Positions 52,968 through 63,663 of a stretch of DNA of 64,000 bases are shown piece by piece. Below the pieces are notes generated by a model. The model searched no databases and was not told where the DNA came from. It worked only from the letters and a program-made list of their open reading frames with translations. Where the stretch lies: positions 16,824 to 80,823 of the forward strand of contig JANBPT010000083.1 in assembly GCA_027575765.1 (NCBI GenBank). The letters are read 5' to 3'. The stretch's first letter is position 1; each line of letters starts with the position of its first letter. This DNA comes from Tieghemiomyces parasiticus (taxonomy: Eukaryota > Kickxellomycota > Dimargaritomycetes > Dimargaritales > Dimargaritaceae). Both the position numbers and the translations under genes were made by a program.

Positions 52968-54810
52968 GACGAGGCCTACAGTGAGAACAAGTGGCCCGAA
53001 ATATATATATTTGGGGAAAATAAACCACCACCGAAGAAAGCGTAAAAGGAGGTAGGCAACAAGATGACCAACCACGAAGTCAAGGGATGTATCCGATATG
53101 GGCGGAGGAGGACTATGCCGACTAGATGGGGGCACGGATAAACACCCGGAGGTCAATTTAGCTACACTAGACTCAGCGTGGCATGTATGGTTCGACCGAA
53201 AAGACCAAGTCAGGGGGCGGCAGGGGACCCACACATGCAGTGTCTGATGGATCAGATGGTCCGTTGTGTCAAGAAAGATGTGTAAAATATGCCGGCCGGA
53301 CTGGCAGGTAGCTCTGGAATGAAAGGGATCGGCAAATTGTACTTAAACGTCCCCTGGTAAAGATAGTAGTATCCAATACTCAAAATAGTACGTAGCGTTC
53401 TGGGAACTTGGACGAACGGACGATCATCTGTAACTTAAATGAAAATAAATAATGCCAAATAAATAGGCCTCATAAGGCCAGGTCACATACAGCCCGTTTG
53501 TTGAGATCTTTGGTCGGGCCGGTTAGTAGAGTTAGACCAAATTCCGGTCGGCAAGCAAAGCAGAATCGGACAAAACCCTCGGGTGGGTATCGGCAGAGGA
53601 ATGGGAAATGAGACGTATGTCGCTGATCAACCAGGAAGAAATAAGACGCGTTATATAAGTGGCGATCAGGAAAAAAATTGAATATTATCTAGAGTGGAAT
53701 CCGCACGCGTAGACTATAGTCAGTGCTATGCTGTTGAGCCTCGCCATCCTTCTATACCCCCCCCCTTCACCTTGCTATCAGATAAGGAAACCCATCCCCA
53801 CTACGGATGCCCCAGCCCTTGTTGTACACGGGGTTACTCAGGGACGTCAAGGGTGGCTGTATCAATACACTATTTCTCGGAAACTCCAGTGCACCCGGCT
53901 GATCCCGGAACGTACTAAAATGAGTAGGTTCTGGTTGGGGAGGGTTAATAAGGAGCCACCATCCAAGGTGTGATGGGCGGTGGGAGACTGGTACGACGGG
54001 CTGACCTGGTTTGCGCAACGAGAAGGCCACCACCAACCCATTTTGGAAGCGGAAGGAGTGTGAATGACGGTCGGGTAGGCGGTAGAAGAGGCGTGTGCGG
54101 ATAGTCAATTGACCAGGAATACAGTAGCGGGGTAGGCCACAGCGATGCTCGTCACCTTTATCAGATGTAAAATCTCGAGACAAATGACATATAACGCATA
54201 GGGTTGATTTATTAGGTGTTTTTGCTGGGGTTTTTCAAGTTTCATAAATACAGGGTGCGGAGGTTTCAAGCTCGAAGGGCAACGCGACCAAAGCGCGCTG
54301 CTACAAGTGAGGGTTTAGCGTGGAAGTGGAGGAAAATGACAGCATAAGCCAAACTAGGGAAACGGGGCGGGGCATGTAAGTGGAAGAGGTCTGCATGGCA
54401 GGTATATACAACAAAAATGAGAGGGAAAAGGGTGGCGCGAACGAAGGAAGGATGGAGGTGGCGCATTTTCCATGGGGTCTCGGGGTTCCAAAAATGGGGC
54501 GGAGGTGACGGACTCAAGAAAAAAAAAGCGTCAGGCGGGTCACAGGGGTTGAAAAATGGCGAGCAGCGAAGAAAGTCAAGTGTGAAGGGCGTAAACGTAG
54601 CGAAGAATCCACAAGGTAGTGTGGTGAAGGAACGTCAAACGAATATCGAAAGACCCTGGGCGTCAATCGGTATCGGCAAGGCATCGGCGAAAGGGTAGAT
54701 CCAGGGCAGCCAAGCCCATGATCTAATGTTGATCAGATATTGGGGCATGGCCATCTCCATGACAATGGGGAATGGTCAACCCGGCAGGGTTCGGAAACGA
54801 CCACAGCAGT
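52968..54810. other. Intergenic region
   Basis: 1.8 kb upstream of the MFS gene and downstream of NDUFAF2. It has an AT palindrome (aatatatatatttg, 52998-53011) close to the MFS start and a TATATAA-like site near 53653. No supported gene; a 138-codon frame at 53767-54183 (-) is not convincing. Confidence 0.4.
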
Positions 54811-55862
54811 CTACCGGCGTGGGGTGGCCTTCCAAGCAGTGGGTTCGTAGGTGTGACCCTTGGGGCTGGCGGTGGTGGTTGAGTGGGGGGCTTCGGGGGC
54901 AGTTTCGTGAGTGCGGCCCACGGTGGTAGGGGCCGACCGCGGACGGCTGTAGGCCCGCTCGGTGGCAACGGTTGAGGTAGATGAGGCGGCCGGCGACGGG
55001 GGTGGTTGGTAGTGCTGAGGCTCGTCGAGTGGCTTGGCTCGGCTCCACTCGAGATCCAGCTCTTTGGCCCGCTGTTTGATGAGTTCCCGCCGGGCGTCAG
55101 CCCGGGCAATTTCCTCGTCACTGGGTGCGTCGAAGCGCGTATGCCGAAGCCAGCTCTGCCATTGCACAGGCACACGGTTCACATCGTACTGTGAGTAGTG
55201 GTCGGCGTCCGTTGTTAGCTCGACCCAGCGGCGAGGGTAGACACGATCTGGACAAAGTGACCGGGTGCCGTTGGGATAATTTTAGCGACGAGGATGGTAG
55301 AAGGAGTTAGTATCGAGACAAATGAGCCAAACAGTATCGCACGAATACATTCATGTCTTCCGGGACAACTGGCGGTGCAGCTAGCCAACCACCTTTTAAT
55401 TTCCCCATACCGCCAGGGGACACAAGGAAAGGTCAGGGGATTGCACGGGCTGAGCTCTTCAGATGGGGCCGTGGCATGAGACCCAAAAGAACCGGGGGGG
55501 CGGTGTCTGGTGTATCCCGAGGTCACCAGGAAACCCATCTTCCGACTGGTCCGGCTCTTGTGCATTTCACTGATACGGCCTTTACAGCCTACCATGGCTT
55601 CTACAATAGTCGGGAAGCGGCTATATACTCTCCCCGGCCGGAAGTGGCGGATCGCCAGATTCAAGGTGGGGTGGGTTACCCCAACCCCATTGTCTATGGA
55701 TCGTCACCCCGCCCCCGTTTAACCGATTCGGGCATGTGGCTTACCTTTCTCGTGTTTTTCGAAATAACTGTTGCCGAAATGGTCCTTGCCGGCCAGAGAA
55801 GTACGCCGCCAGGGCAGCCGAACTGAACGCCAGGCCTGTAGGAGGTTCTTAAGCTGGGACAT
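54811..55862 (-). CDS. NDUFAF2/B17.2L-type complex I assembly factor
   Basis: Mitochondrial matrix protein, paralogue of NDUFA12, that assists late assembly of NADH:ubiquinone oxidoreductase. Two exons: 55862-55745 and 55247-54811, 184 aa. Exon 1: MSQLKNLLQAWRSVRLPWRR, then GKDHFGNSYFEKHEKG, the conserved G-D-x-x-G-N-x-Y-x-E core. Exon 2: RVYPRRWVELTTDADHYSQY, VPVQWQSWLRHTRFDAPSDE, typical of the family (PxxWxxWLRxTR..PP..EE). It ends with GHTYEPTAWKATPRR, matching the GKTFQPGSW-type tail of NDUFAF2 rather than NDUFA12. Donor AAAG^GTAAGC and acceptor GTCCAG^AT give Asp. The 497-nt intron is the longest in the window. Implies a complex I-containing mitochondrion. Confidence 0.88.
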
Positions 55863-58800
55863 GCTACGGCTGATGACGTTAGTCGAGGGGATGTAAAGAC
55901 ACGAGGGAAGGCAGCGATCCGAGGGCAAAACTGGTAGAGGTGGTGCCAGTGCGGGAGACTAGTAGGCGAAGGTCGCCAGGCCGTCGGAATCGAAGTGTAT
56001 ACCAAAAGGTGTCAGCGTGGAGGGCAAGCAAAAAATAGGGGGGAGACGCGTGCCAAGAGGTGGGCAACAGGGTCAGGGATGGTGATATATACGGGAAGCT
56101 CTGATTTTGGTCGATAGTGGTCGAGGTCAGTTGCGGCAACGTCACCCGTCTCACTGGATCAAACACGGGGGCTATTATTAGGCCGCGCGCAAACGAGGTG
56201 AGCAGGTCTCCAGAGGATAGTCACCTCGGAAGGAGGTCAGGGGGCTTGTAAATGACCGGTCGCAGGGGCCCAAGGGGTTCCTCAGGTAGCGGGGTATTGT
56301 TGCACAGGATAAATATAGGATAGGATAGGATTGGCTTAGGCAAGCACGACGAACGTCAGATGATATGGGGATAGAGAGGATTATGACTAATGGCTGGGTT
56401 GATGCCTGATCGGACAATCAAGACAGAAAAATTGGGTGGACGGGGAGAGAATATATTTTGGCAGCATCAATTGCGAACGGCCCTACCCGTACGTGGGCGG
56501 CCAGGTGATCTTATAAGACATCAAGTTGTGATCCCAGGGGCAGCCAGATAGTGGGACAAGCGATTGCCATGCTATCGAATAGTATCGCCCATTCTCTCTG
56601 TCAAGCCTGAATTTTACGGGCGGCCATTTGACCCAGCAGCTGGCCCAGCAGACGACAGAAGAGATCGGTTGGACAAGGGGGTGGGACTGCCATGGGACAA
56701 AGTGAATTTTATGGCATGGGAGGAGATCCAAGGGGTGGGACAGGGAAACCGTGGAGAGGGAAGGGAGGTGGCCAAGCGGTAAGCCTCAATCCCCCGACCA
56801 CCCTCGCCGCCACCCGCTACAGGTGGGGGGGGGGCTGGATGTGAACTGGGAAGTTGACAGCCGGGCAGCCAAAAACATACTACTTGTCACGTATCGAGAC
56901 CGCTCCCACGGTCACACATACAGCCAGTGAGAAAACACGGCTGGTGGTCCTGGCCATCTCTCATGGGGCCGTAGCAGACAAATTATGAATGGCGGGTAGA
57001 GAAGTGCCCACGGGGGCAGGCGAAGACGGACAATACTGGCTTTCCACAGCTACCACTGCCGCCCCGTGTAGGCTTTGTATGCAGGCTCTTGGGCTTGTAT
57101 GCCTGGCAAGCCGGTGGCGCTACCGGGTTAACCGGCCGCAGCGCCCGCGGTCCGCCGAAAATATCAAACAAGGACGGCGGCACTGCACCCTACCCTTGGG
57201 GCACATAACCTGACGGAAATAACCTTCCAAATTCGTCCAAGTGGTTCGTTGTGAAGGAGGCAGGTCATCCTACTAGCATACAGAGGCTAGGGTAGTCGTT
57301 GGAGTGAGTGGATGACGCAGTTCCTGCAGGATGACCCCCCAATAGACCGGACTGTGGTCAATGGCAGTGCGGAAGGGGTTGAAGACTGCCAATGTATGCG
57401 TGGCGTCATGTTAATATGCCTCATATCCACCTTACTTCTCGCCCCTACGTTGTAGGCCGCTGCATGCGCCGTCGCAGTGTGCAAGGAAGTCCTGTGTATG
57501 CGGGCTCGAGGGTGGCTGCCTGTAGATAGTCTAGCGGCTTTGGGTGGAGACGATGGCCCGAGCTAGAGGGAAGGTGGAGTATATGCGCAGGGTTGCAGCA
57601 GCCCTGCTGATACCATTAGCCCGAGACAGCGCGGCAGGTGTGCAGTTTTTATTTTTTCCTTTTCTTCTCCCATTCTTCTTATCCAATCCTTCGCCTCTCA
57701 CACACCCACTGGTCTAGCCGTAAGGCTATAGGCCGCGGTGATTGTGGATGAACCACCCATCTACCCCCCTCTGTGATGGGAAACCTTGTGGCTTTCATCC
57801 ATCCAATGGACCTACATGTCTAATTATCCACCCCCCGCCCTCGACTTGGCTGCTTTTCGCCGGCCACTCGGGCACCCTGGCCCGAGATCCCGTCTCCCAA
57901 ACCTCACCTCCCTCCGACTTACCATAACCACTTCCCCCCTCACACACTGGGCAACCTACGGGGTCTGGTCTCACCCCCCCCCCTTGCAAATCAGCAAGGC
58001 CACGGTCTGGTCCAGTGGTTTAAAGCAATCGCTTGTCGGGTTGGTTGGACAACATTGTACTTTATAGTGCGATCTGTTGTGATTCCATTTGTGGTACGGG
58101 TATCGACAAGCAAATCAACAGGGTGGGATACTCTCCGGCCATGGTATGCACGTCCTGAAGTGAAAGTGACGAGGAACAGTATGTAACATGATGACGGGGA
58201 GTGCAGATAGCTTGTGCGGCCCGCAACCTCACGCTCCAGCACGCCAGCCTCGGACACGGGCGCCTTCACACCGACCACGCCGCTGGCGTTTCTCAGGTGC
58301 CTCGTGGAATAACAAGGTATCTGTTGCCGGCCACCAAGTTCCACGCTCCAGGCTACCTTTACAGCGTCTCCGGGGGCTGCTAAGGCTGGTCAACAAATAT
58401 GAGTTAGCAGGTGGCGGCGGCAGACCCGTTTCATGCCCTTTCCACCGAGTAAGGTTATGCAGTGGAGGGATATCAGACTGCAGCCAGAGACTCATCTCCA
58501 CTGAGAGACACCGTTCTCGGTGATGAATACAGAGCAGTCGGAAGCCACATTACCGTCGCCCTATTCTAAGCACAGCTAAAGCTGCATGGTTTGGCCGAAG
58601 GGGCCACGGCCTGCCACACTCCAGGGGCCCGTTAACGCGATGGCTGGGAGAGGGGGTCGGAAACATTCAAAGAAATCAAACATCAACAAATGGGCCATGG
58701 TTCATTACCCGGTGCTCAAGAACAACGGGTGGCGCAACCCTCCCCCCCCCAGCGTATGAAGCTGTGGGCCGGTCGGCCTCACCGCTGCCGAGCTCTTAAT

Positions 58801-59356
58801 CGCCTGCATCGAGCCACGCCCACCGACTAGGCTGTATATTGAGTGCGGCATTCACAAGGGAAACTCACATTGACCATATGGACCCGGCCCCACCCTGCAT
58901 AGCCTCTGACTGTTTAAAGCCTCCTCACCCCCTTCCGGGCTTTGCTTGGTTTGCTAGGCCCCTCCTGCCTGGCTGTTCGGCGCTCAATCATCGACCCCTG
59001 GCTCTCCGCATTTCATTCATTCGAGATGGACAGAAACGGGGCTACTTTCGTGCTCAGTGTCTAGTACCTCTAGCCCCTGGATAGCTTGAGTATCATTAGA
59101 AATAGGGTTCGGCGGGTGGTGCGTGCCGAACGTCTGGCTTTGCTTGTAACACACGATTCCGTTCGGACGGCGCCAGGCGGCGGGGTCGCGTTTTGACTAG
59201 CCGTGTAGGCAGGGCTCCTCTCTTTTTCAACAAATATTTAACCGAACGCAATTTTGGGGTGAAGTGCAATTGAATTACGGGATACCGGAATGCTTCAGGT
59301 GGTTTATTTTTACATGAATAGTAAATGTCGTGATCGCGTTCCGAAGGTAATGACTT
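55863..59356. other. Large gene-free region
   Basis: 3.5 kb between the NDUFAF2 start and the JMJD6 stop. Contains a small GATAG repeat near 56310-56330 and G- or C-runs near 56827 and 57977. Several 60-110-codon frames lack coding character. No RNA gene recognised. Confidence 0.4.
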
Positions 59357-61257
59357 CTATGCTGACGCAGAAGTGGCAGCCTTTGCAATCTTCGCTTGCC
59401 AGGATACACAGCGTTCGCAGGTACAATCGGCTGAGGATCGCGGCAACTGCCCACTAGCGGACGATGGTCCATTCGCACTGTCAGACTTGGCCTGGCAGGT
59501 AGTAAACAAAACCAGGCGATCGCCATCTTCAGGGGCCGACGCCGGGGTCGAGGAGGAATTAGAAGAAGGCGACGACGACGGCGAGTCGGAGGACGTGAAT
59601 AGTGTGGGTACCGTCGTGAGCTGGACCATGGAGTCGGCTAGTAGGCGGTACATCGCGGGCGAGCCCGGTACGTAGTCGAAGATAGTTTTGGCATAGCGGT
59701 TCGCCACGGCTGCTTGCACATGCTTGCCTTCTACTTCTCCTTCTCCTTCGCCGCGGCCCTCGCCCAAGGCGGTGATACTGGGCGCCAAGCACTTGCGGCT
59801 TTCAATCTCACGGCGGATCTTATCCGAGAGCCCCGGACGAGCGTACCGCGTTTTGAGCCATACATACTCGAACGATGCCGGGGCACATAGATTATGGGTG
59901 ATGGCCACGGTGAAGTTCAGATTAATCACCACATGCAGCCACCCACCAGGTACAAAAATGGTCTCGCCGGGCCCGTGGATCACCTCAACCATCCCGATGA
60001 GCTCGCCAAGGGTCTTGCGGCGGAAACGACTGGCGAGGCTACGGGCGGCCACGTCGTCTGGGCAGGGGTACCCGTACCAGGGCCCATAGACCTGGAAGAA
60101 GGCCGCGGTGGGCGGTTTGTGAAACTGCGGATGGACCTGGTAGAACCAACTGGCGGCCTCGCGGTCATATGGTTTCATGCTCGGTGGGTCGACTAAGGGA
60201 CGCGGGGTGCGTGGGGGGAAGAGGGCCCATCGTTTGTGGCCTACGACGACGGTGTTCCATGCACTCGTACCCAACGGGTCAAAGTGGATCCCCGTGCCGC
60301 TGCGCGCCGGGCCAGCCACAAACCACCGGTGGGGCGGGCGACGGCTGCCTGCGAGCTTAAAAATGTCCTGTCGGAAGTACTTCGGGATTTTATAGTCTCC
60401 CAGGAGGTCGGCCTTGGCGCGTTGTGCCACATCAGAGTCGCTGCCGTCGATTTCGGCACCACTGTCGCCAGGGGTGACTTCGGTAGTGCATGTCGCTGCT
60501 AGGGGAGCGTTCACGGGGTCGGTTTGGGTGGGTGCGGATGAGTGCCCCGTCACGCCAGGCGACGGGATTTTAGCACGTTTCGACGGCGGCAATTCCCCAC
60601 TATCGGTCCGTCTCGGATCATCGACCGGGCGGGCCACGGGCGATGTCGGTTGGAGCTCCCGACGTTGTCCGCCACTACTACGTCGCCCGGGCCCAGCAAA
60701 ATTGCTATCAAAAATATACAGCGGACTATCATCGCGGTCGGCGCCGTCGGCCACGTATCGCATGAAGTGCTTCAACTTCATGTACACGTTCCCGCCGTCA
60801 TCGTCCTTGCCCACCTTGAACCGCTGGTCGGCGTAATCGCGCAACAGAGCCTCTGGCTGCCACCGTTCGCGCGCTGGCCAGTGCGTCGTCACCCCAGTCA
60901 CCATCACTGGGACGCCCGGGATTTGATACCGTTCGGTAAACTGGTGTTCGCCCACATCCTCATAGCGGATACGCGACAGGGTATCTTTCCCCGGTTCAAT
61001 CCAGAAGTCGTGCGTGGCAAAGTCGAACCGCCACCAGTCCTCCAGTTTAAGCTCTGGCCCAAAGTAGCGGAAAATAATAATAACCACCAGAAACGGCAAG
61101 TAGTTAGGCCAGGAAGTCATAAGAGGTTTGGCCAAGAACATGTGACCACCGGTGGGCCAGTATTGTTATACGGCCATCAAAATAACTTACCAGCTCGACC
61201 GCGCAGTTTACACTTGCGCACTTTGGTCACCCAGCGACCCTCTTTGAGCTTGCGCAT
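59357..61257 (-). CDS. JMJD6-like JmjC 2-oxoglutarate dioxygenase
   Basis: Fe(II)/2-oxoglutarate oxygenase of the JMJD6 group (lysyl hydroxylase, reported arginine demethylase; splicing and chromatin roles in animals), nuclear. Exons 61257-61191 and 61053-59357, 587 aa. The 137-nt intron (GTAAGT...CCTAAC...GGCCAG) rebuilds RGRAELKLEDWWRFDF, matching the basic start ARPELKD of JMJD6. Core motifs: HWPARERWQPEALLRDYADQ, DSPLYIFDSNF, YKIPKYF, RWFVAGPARSGTGIHFDPLG with metal ligands H279 and D281, GHKRWALFPP, and GETIFVPGGWLHVVINL with third ligand H396. Unusual are a ~95-residue hydrophilic insertion (~150-245) carrying PPSKRAKIP, a likely NLS, and a ~100-residue Ser-rich C-terminal tail with CTCERC. 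Confidence 0.9.
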
Positions 61258-61380
61258 ACTGCTCGGTGGGAGCAAACGTGTGGCGCTCGTAGTCTGGTAG
61301 TCGTGCAGAAGTCAAGTGACTAGTCTAGCGCCCTACAGGCAATGGCTGAAATGGACTGCTATAAACTGCGAATGTCACCT

Positions 61381-61451
61381 TTGTCCTGCAACCCACACCC
61401 AAGGAAATGGGTTCAAGTCGGGTGTGCTTAAAGTCTGGCCGTGCAGGACAA
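61381..61451. other. Long stem-loop with nested stem
   Basis: TTGTCCTGCA (61381-61390) pairs perfectly with TGCAGGACAA (61442-61451). Inside it CACACCC (61394-61400 region) pairs with GGGTGTG (61420-61426). Such a two-step stem could be a structured RNA or a small inverted repeat. No known RNA family recognised. Confidence 0.5.
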
Positions 61452-61727
61452 GGCCGGGTATGTAACTTCCAGTCGCGGCAAATGAGGGGCGGGATGTGAG
61501 AGCTGTGCTACAGCGGGGCCAATGGGGGGGGGGGGGTTGGGGCAAATAGTCCAGTATTGTGTTTTTTTTTAAAAAAAAAAGAAACCAAAGCTAGGGAAAC
61601 TTAAAGAAGTAGGTGGTCCCTGCTTCCCAAGCCTACCATGGCCACCTGTTGTCCCTCCCAAAAAAAAAAGTGAGCGCGTCTCCCGGGTGTACCACGCGGT
61701 AAGGGCGAAGGCTATGCTATGTTTATA

Positions 61728-61735
61728 TCACGTGA
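61728..61735. promoter_or_regulatory. TCACGTGA E-box palindrome upstream of JMJD6-like gene
   Basis: Third TCACGTGA in the window, about 470 bp upstream of the JMJD6-like start. Motif only. Confidence 0.3.
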
Positions 61736-62814
61736 TAAGAGTACCTGTATTGAGGCCAGTAAATTGGCTTAGGCAGTTCGGCGTTAGTATTATTGTCATA
61801 CTGAGGATGATGCTGTCGATTACGGCGGGCCTAACTCTGTCAGCCGAACGATGAGTAACACAGCGGATGAGGAATGACATTCTAAGGCCGCAATTTCTTA
61901 TTAGGCCGGTGGAGCTATAACGCACCTAAGAAAAGTTTCATCCCGGAAGCTCTCAAGGTGCAGACACGTCACCGATCGACCTCTGCTCGAGACTTCAGGT
62001 TTACAATATATCACCAAGATATATCACACCCAGGGACTCCCCTCTCGGCAAACGGCCCCTCAACGCCAAGTGCGATAGATAAAAATCCCAGGCTAAGGTG
62101 TTTATTAAGTAAAACTAGCTACGCTGTGAATATAAGTATAATGTAAGGCAGTGATGATTACCCTGATTGGGTGGGCCTCGCTAGGTTTTATATACCTGTG
62201 GGTTCGGACCTATGTGTTGACAGTGAAGGGCAGCGGATGAGAGAGGGAGCAATCCTGGGGTCGTTCGTTAAATGATAGTGAGCCATGTCAGGGGGCGAGC
62301 AATACAGTAAATGAAAATAGACCTAAATGATATTCCATATCAGAAGAGTTGGTAGTAGAAATCAACCCCATGGAACCAAAAGTTTACTTGGAGGTACATA
62401 GGCCACGGGCACCATTTAGGTAAGGGCCCAGGGTTTCAGAAAAACCAAGCTTTGGAAGCATACTAAATATGTATGGACTTCCAAATAATAAATCTAGAAA
62501 ATGCACCATTATACCCATTTTCTCAAGCTTTTATTTCGCATCAGACAGCATGCCCTCATTATACCTCAGGCGGGTTCTTAACCCCTATTTCAGTATCATG
62601 CACCTCCGGATTGCATACTGTGTCCTATAATGCTACAAGGAGAGAAGCTCCTTCCCTTCAGCAAGGAATCCCATGGAAGGATGATATCCACATAGATTCA
62701 TAAATGTATATAATTGGTCTCAGCAATGTTTGCTACATCAATACGAGGTTTGAACCGGCCTAACAGAGGGGCCATCGAAACCAGTTATCAATGGGGCAGT
62801 TAAAACAAAAAATA

Positions 62815-62886
62815 AGGGCCCACCCGGAGTTGAACCGGGGACCTATCGATCTGCAGTCGATTGCTCTACCACTGAGCTACGGACCC
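62815..62886 (-). tRNA. tRNA-Cys (anticodon GCA)
   Basis: A 72-nt cloverleaf on the minus strand. Acceptor GGGTCCG pairs with TGGGCCC through two G-T wobbles; discriminator T, as required for Cys. Box A TAGCTCAGTGGTAGAGC. Anticodon stem ATCGA/TCGAT with loop CTGCAGA and anticodon GCA. T-arm CCCGG-TTCAACT-CCGGG. No intron. TTATTTTTTG follows as terminator. An LTR-like element ends 10 bp upstream of its first base. Confidence 0.97.
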
Positions 62887-62896
62887 TACACACTTT

Positions 62897-63252
62897 TGTT
62901 GTGATTGGTTTCAATGTATGTTTGTAATGACGTCGTTGGTCATTGGCAATCGATAATAAAGAAAAGAAATTATTATAAAAGAGATGTCAAGCTGTAATCT
63001 GTCGTTTTTATTGAGGGGGCATGTTGGCCCTACTTATACTCGGTGAGGAGAGTGGGCAATGGTGAAAGGAGACAAATGAGTATACAAGAGTTTGATGATA
63101 GTGAGAAACGAAAGGTGCAGTCCCTTTGATGAAGTAGTAGCCGTGATCATATTCAGAAGGCAACGAAATCAAAGGGGCATTCAAACCTGATAACTGTAGT
63201 AGATGAATCAGAGGTTGGGAAAAAGAGGCGAGTTTAGGTCCGGTGCACAACA
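62897..63252 (-). mobile_element. LTR-like element (solo LTR) 10 bp upstream of tRNA-Cys
   Basis: 356 bp, read on the minus strand, with TGTTGTG...CACAACA ends and a 4-bp flanking direct repeat (CTTT on plus, 62893-62896 and 63253-63256). On the minus strand TATAAG at 63038 and AATAAA are separated exactly as in the element at 32201. The left ends align (TGTTGTGCACCGGACCTAAA against TGTTGTGCGCGGCACCTAAA). The outer flank after 63252 (TGTGGCTCCGACACCGGG) could alternatively be a primer-binding site if the element is read on plus. No coding region visible. Same orientation as the tRNA. Confidence 0.6.
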
Positions 63253-63319
63253 CTTTTGTGGCTCCGACACCGGGTTTGGCTCTTGAAGGTATCTAACGGG
63301 CACGCCAACGCTGGAAAAA

Positions 63320-63663
63320 TGTAAACAACCGTCAAGCACCTCAAGAGTGAGAACAGGTATCAAGGTTTGAGGTTACGGCCCCCATGCAGGGGGATGTAGA
63401 TTCTTTCCCCCACACCCCAGTATAAAAGCAAGCCCGTGCAGTTAGGCAAGGGCTTGCCAGCTAATTTTTGACCTTTTCAATATTTCTAGTAACTTTTCTT
63501 TATTCCTTTTTTTATCTATAGTAGTTGGATGCCATTGCGGTCCCATACTTTTTATGTTACCAGTATTAGTAAACAAACTCGTTGTGCCCCTTTTTGCCAT
63601 TGTGCCCAGACCGTCATTGCATATGGCCTAACCAAAGACCGCCACCTAGGGCCTAGCACCACA
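63320..63663 (+). mobile_element. Possible third LTR, 5' end of an element running off the window
   Basis: TGTAAAC near 63320 and CACCACA at 63657-63663 may bound a plus-strand LTR with a clear TATA box (GTATAAAAGC, 63420-63429). After the right end, TTTTG precedes TGGAGCCGTCTGTAGG, laid out like a primer-binding site. The TATA-to-end distance differs from the other two elements and no gag is reached before 64000. Weak call. Confidence 0.3.
63428..63457 (+). other. Hairpin just downstream of TATA box
   Basis: GCAAGCCC (63428-63435) pairs with GGGCTTGC (63450-63457), an 8-bp perfect stem with a 14-nt loop beginning a few bases after the TATA box. If transcribed it would sit at the RNA 5' end. 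Confidence 0.5.

Larger units (their letters stand above)
61258..62814. other. Intergenic region JMJD6 / tRNA-Cys
   Basis: 1.6 kb. Holds the JMJD6 promoter, a strong hairpin at 61381-61451 (separate entry), a G-run near 61525-61536, an adjacent T8/A10 stretch (61562-61580), and TCACGTGA at 61728. AT-rich beyond 61.7 kb. No supported coding frame. Confidence 0.45.

Noticed and set aside
52968..53234. 89-codon N-terminal extension of the MFS transporter frame
   Set aside because: Basic/aromatic composition unlike the family; the ATG at 52967 gives the normal cytosolic N-terminus, so the extension is probably 5' leader.
53767..54183. 138-codon open frame on the minus strand
   Set aside because: Arg/Pro/Ser-rich chance-like composition without conserved pattern or splice context.
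58072..58090. CACAACAGATC (minus strand), similar to an LTR right end
   Set aside because: No matching left end at a suitable distance and no adjacent tRNA gene.
61054..61141. Hydrophobic N-terminus (MFLAKPLM...LPFLVVIIIF) that would look like a membrane anchor of the JMJD6-like protein
   Set aside because: It lies inside an intron with good donor, branch (CCTAAC) and acceptor. Splicing restores the conserved nuclear JMJD6 start instead.
62473..62703. 76-codon open frame in the AT-rich right end
   Set aside because: Too short and AT-rich; no recognisable features.
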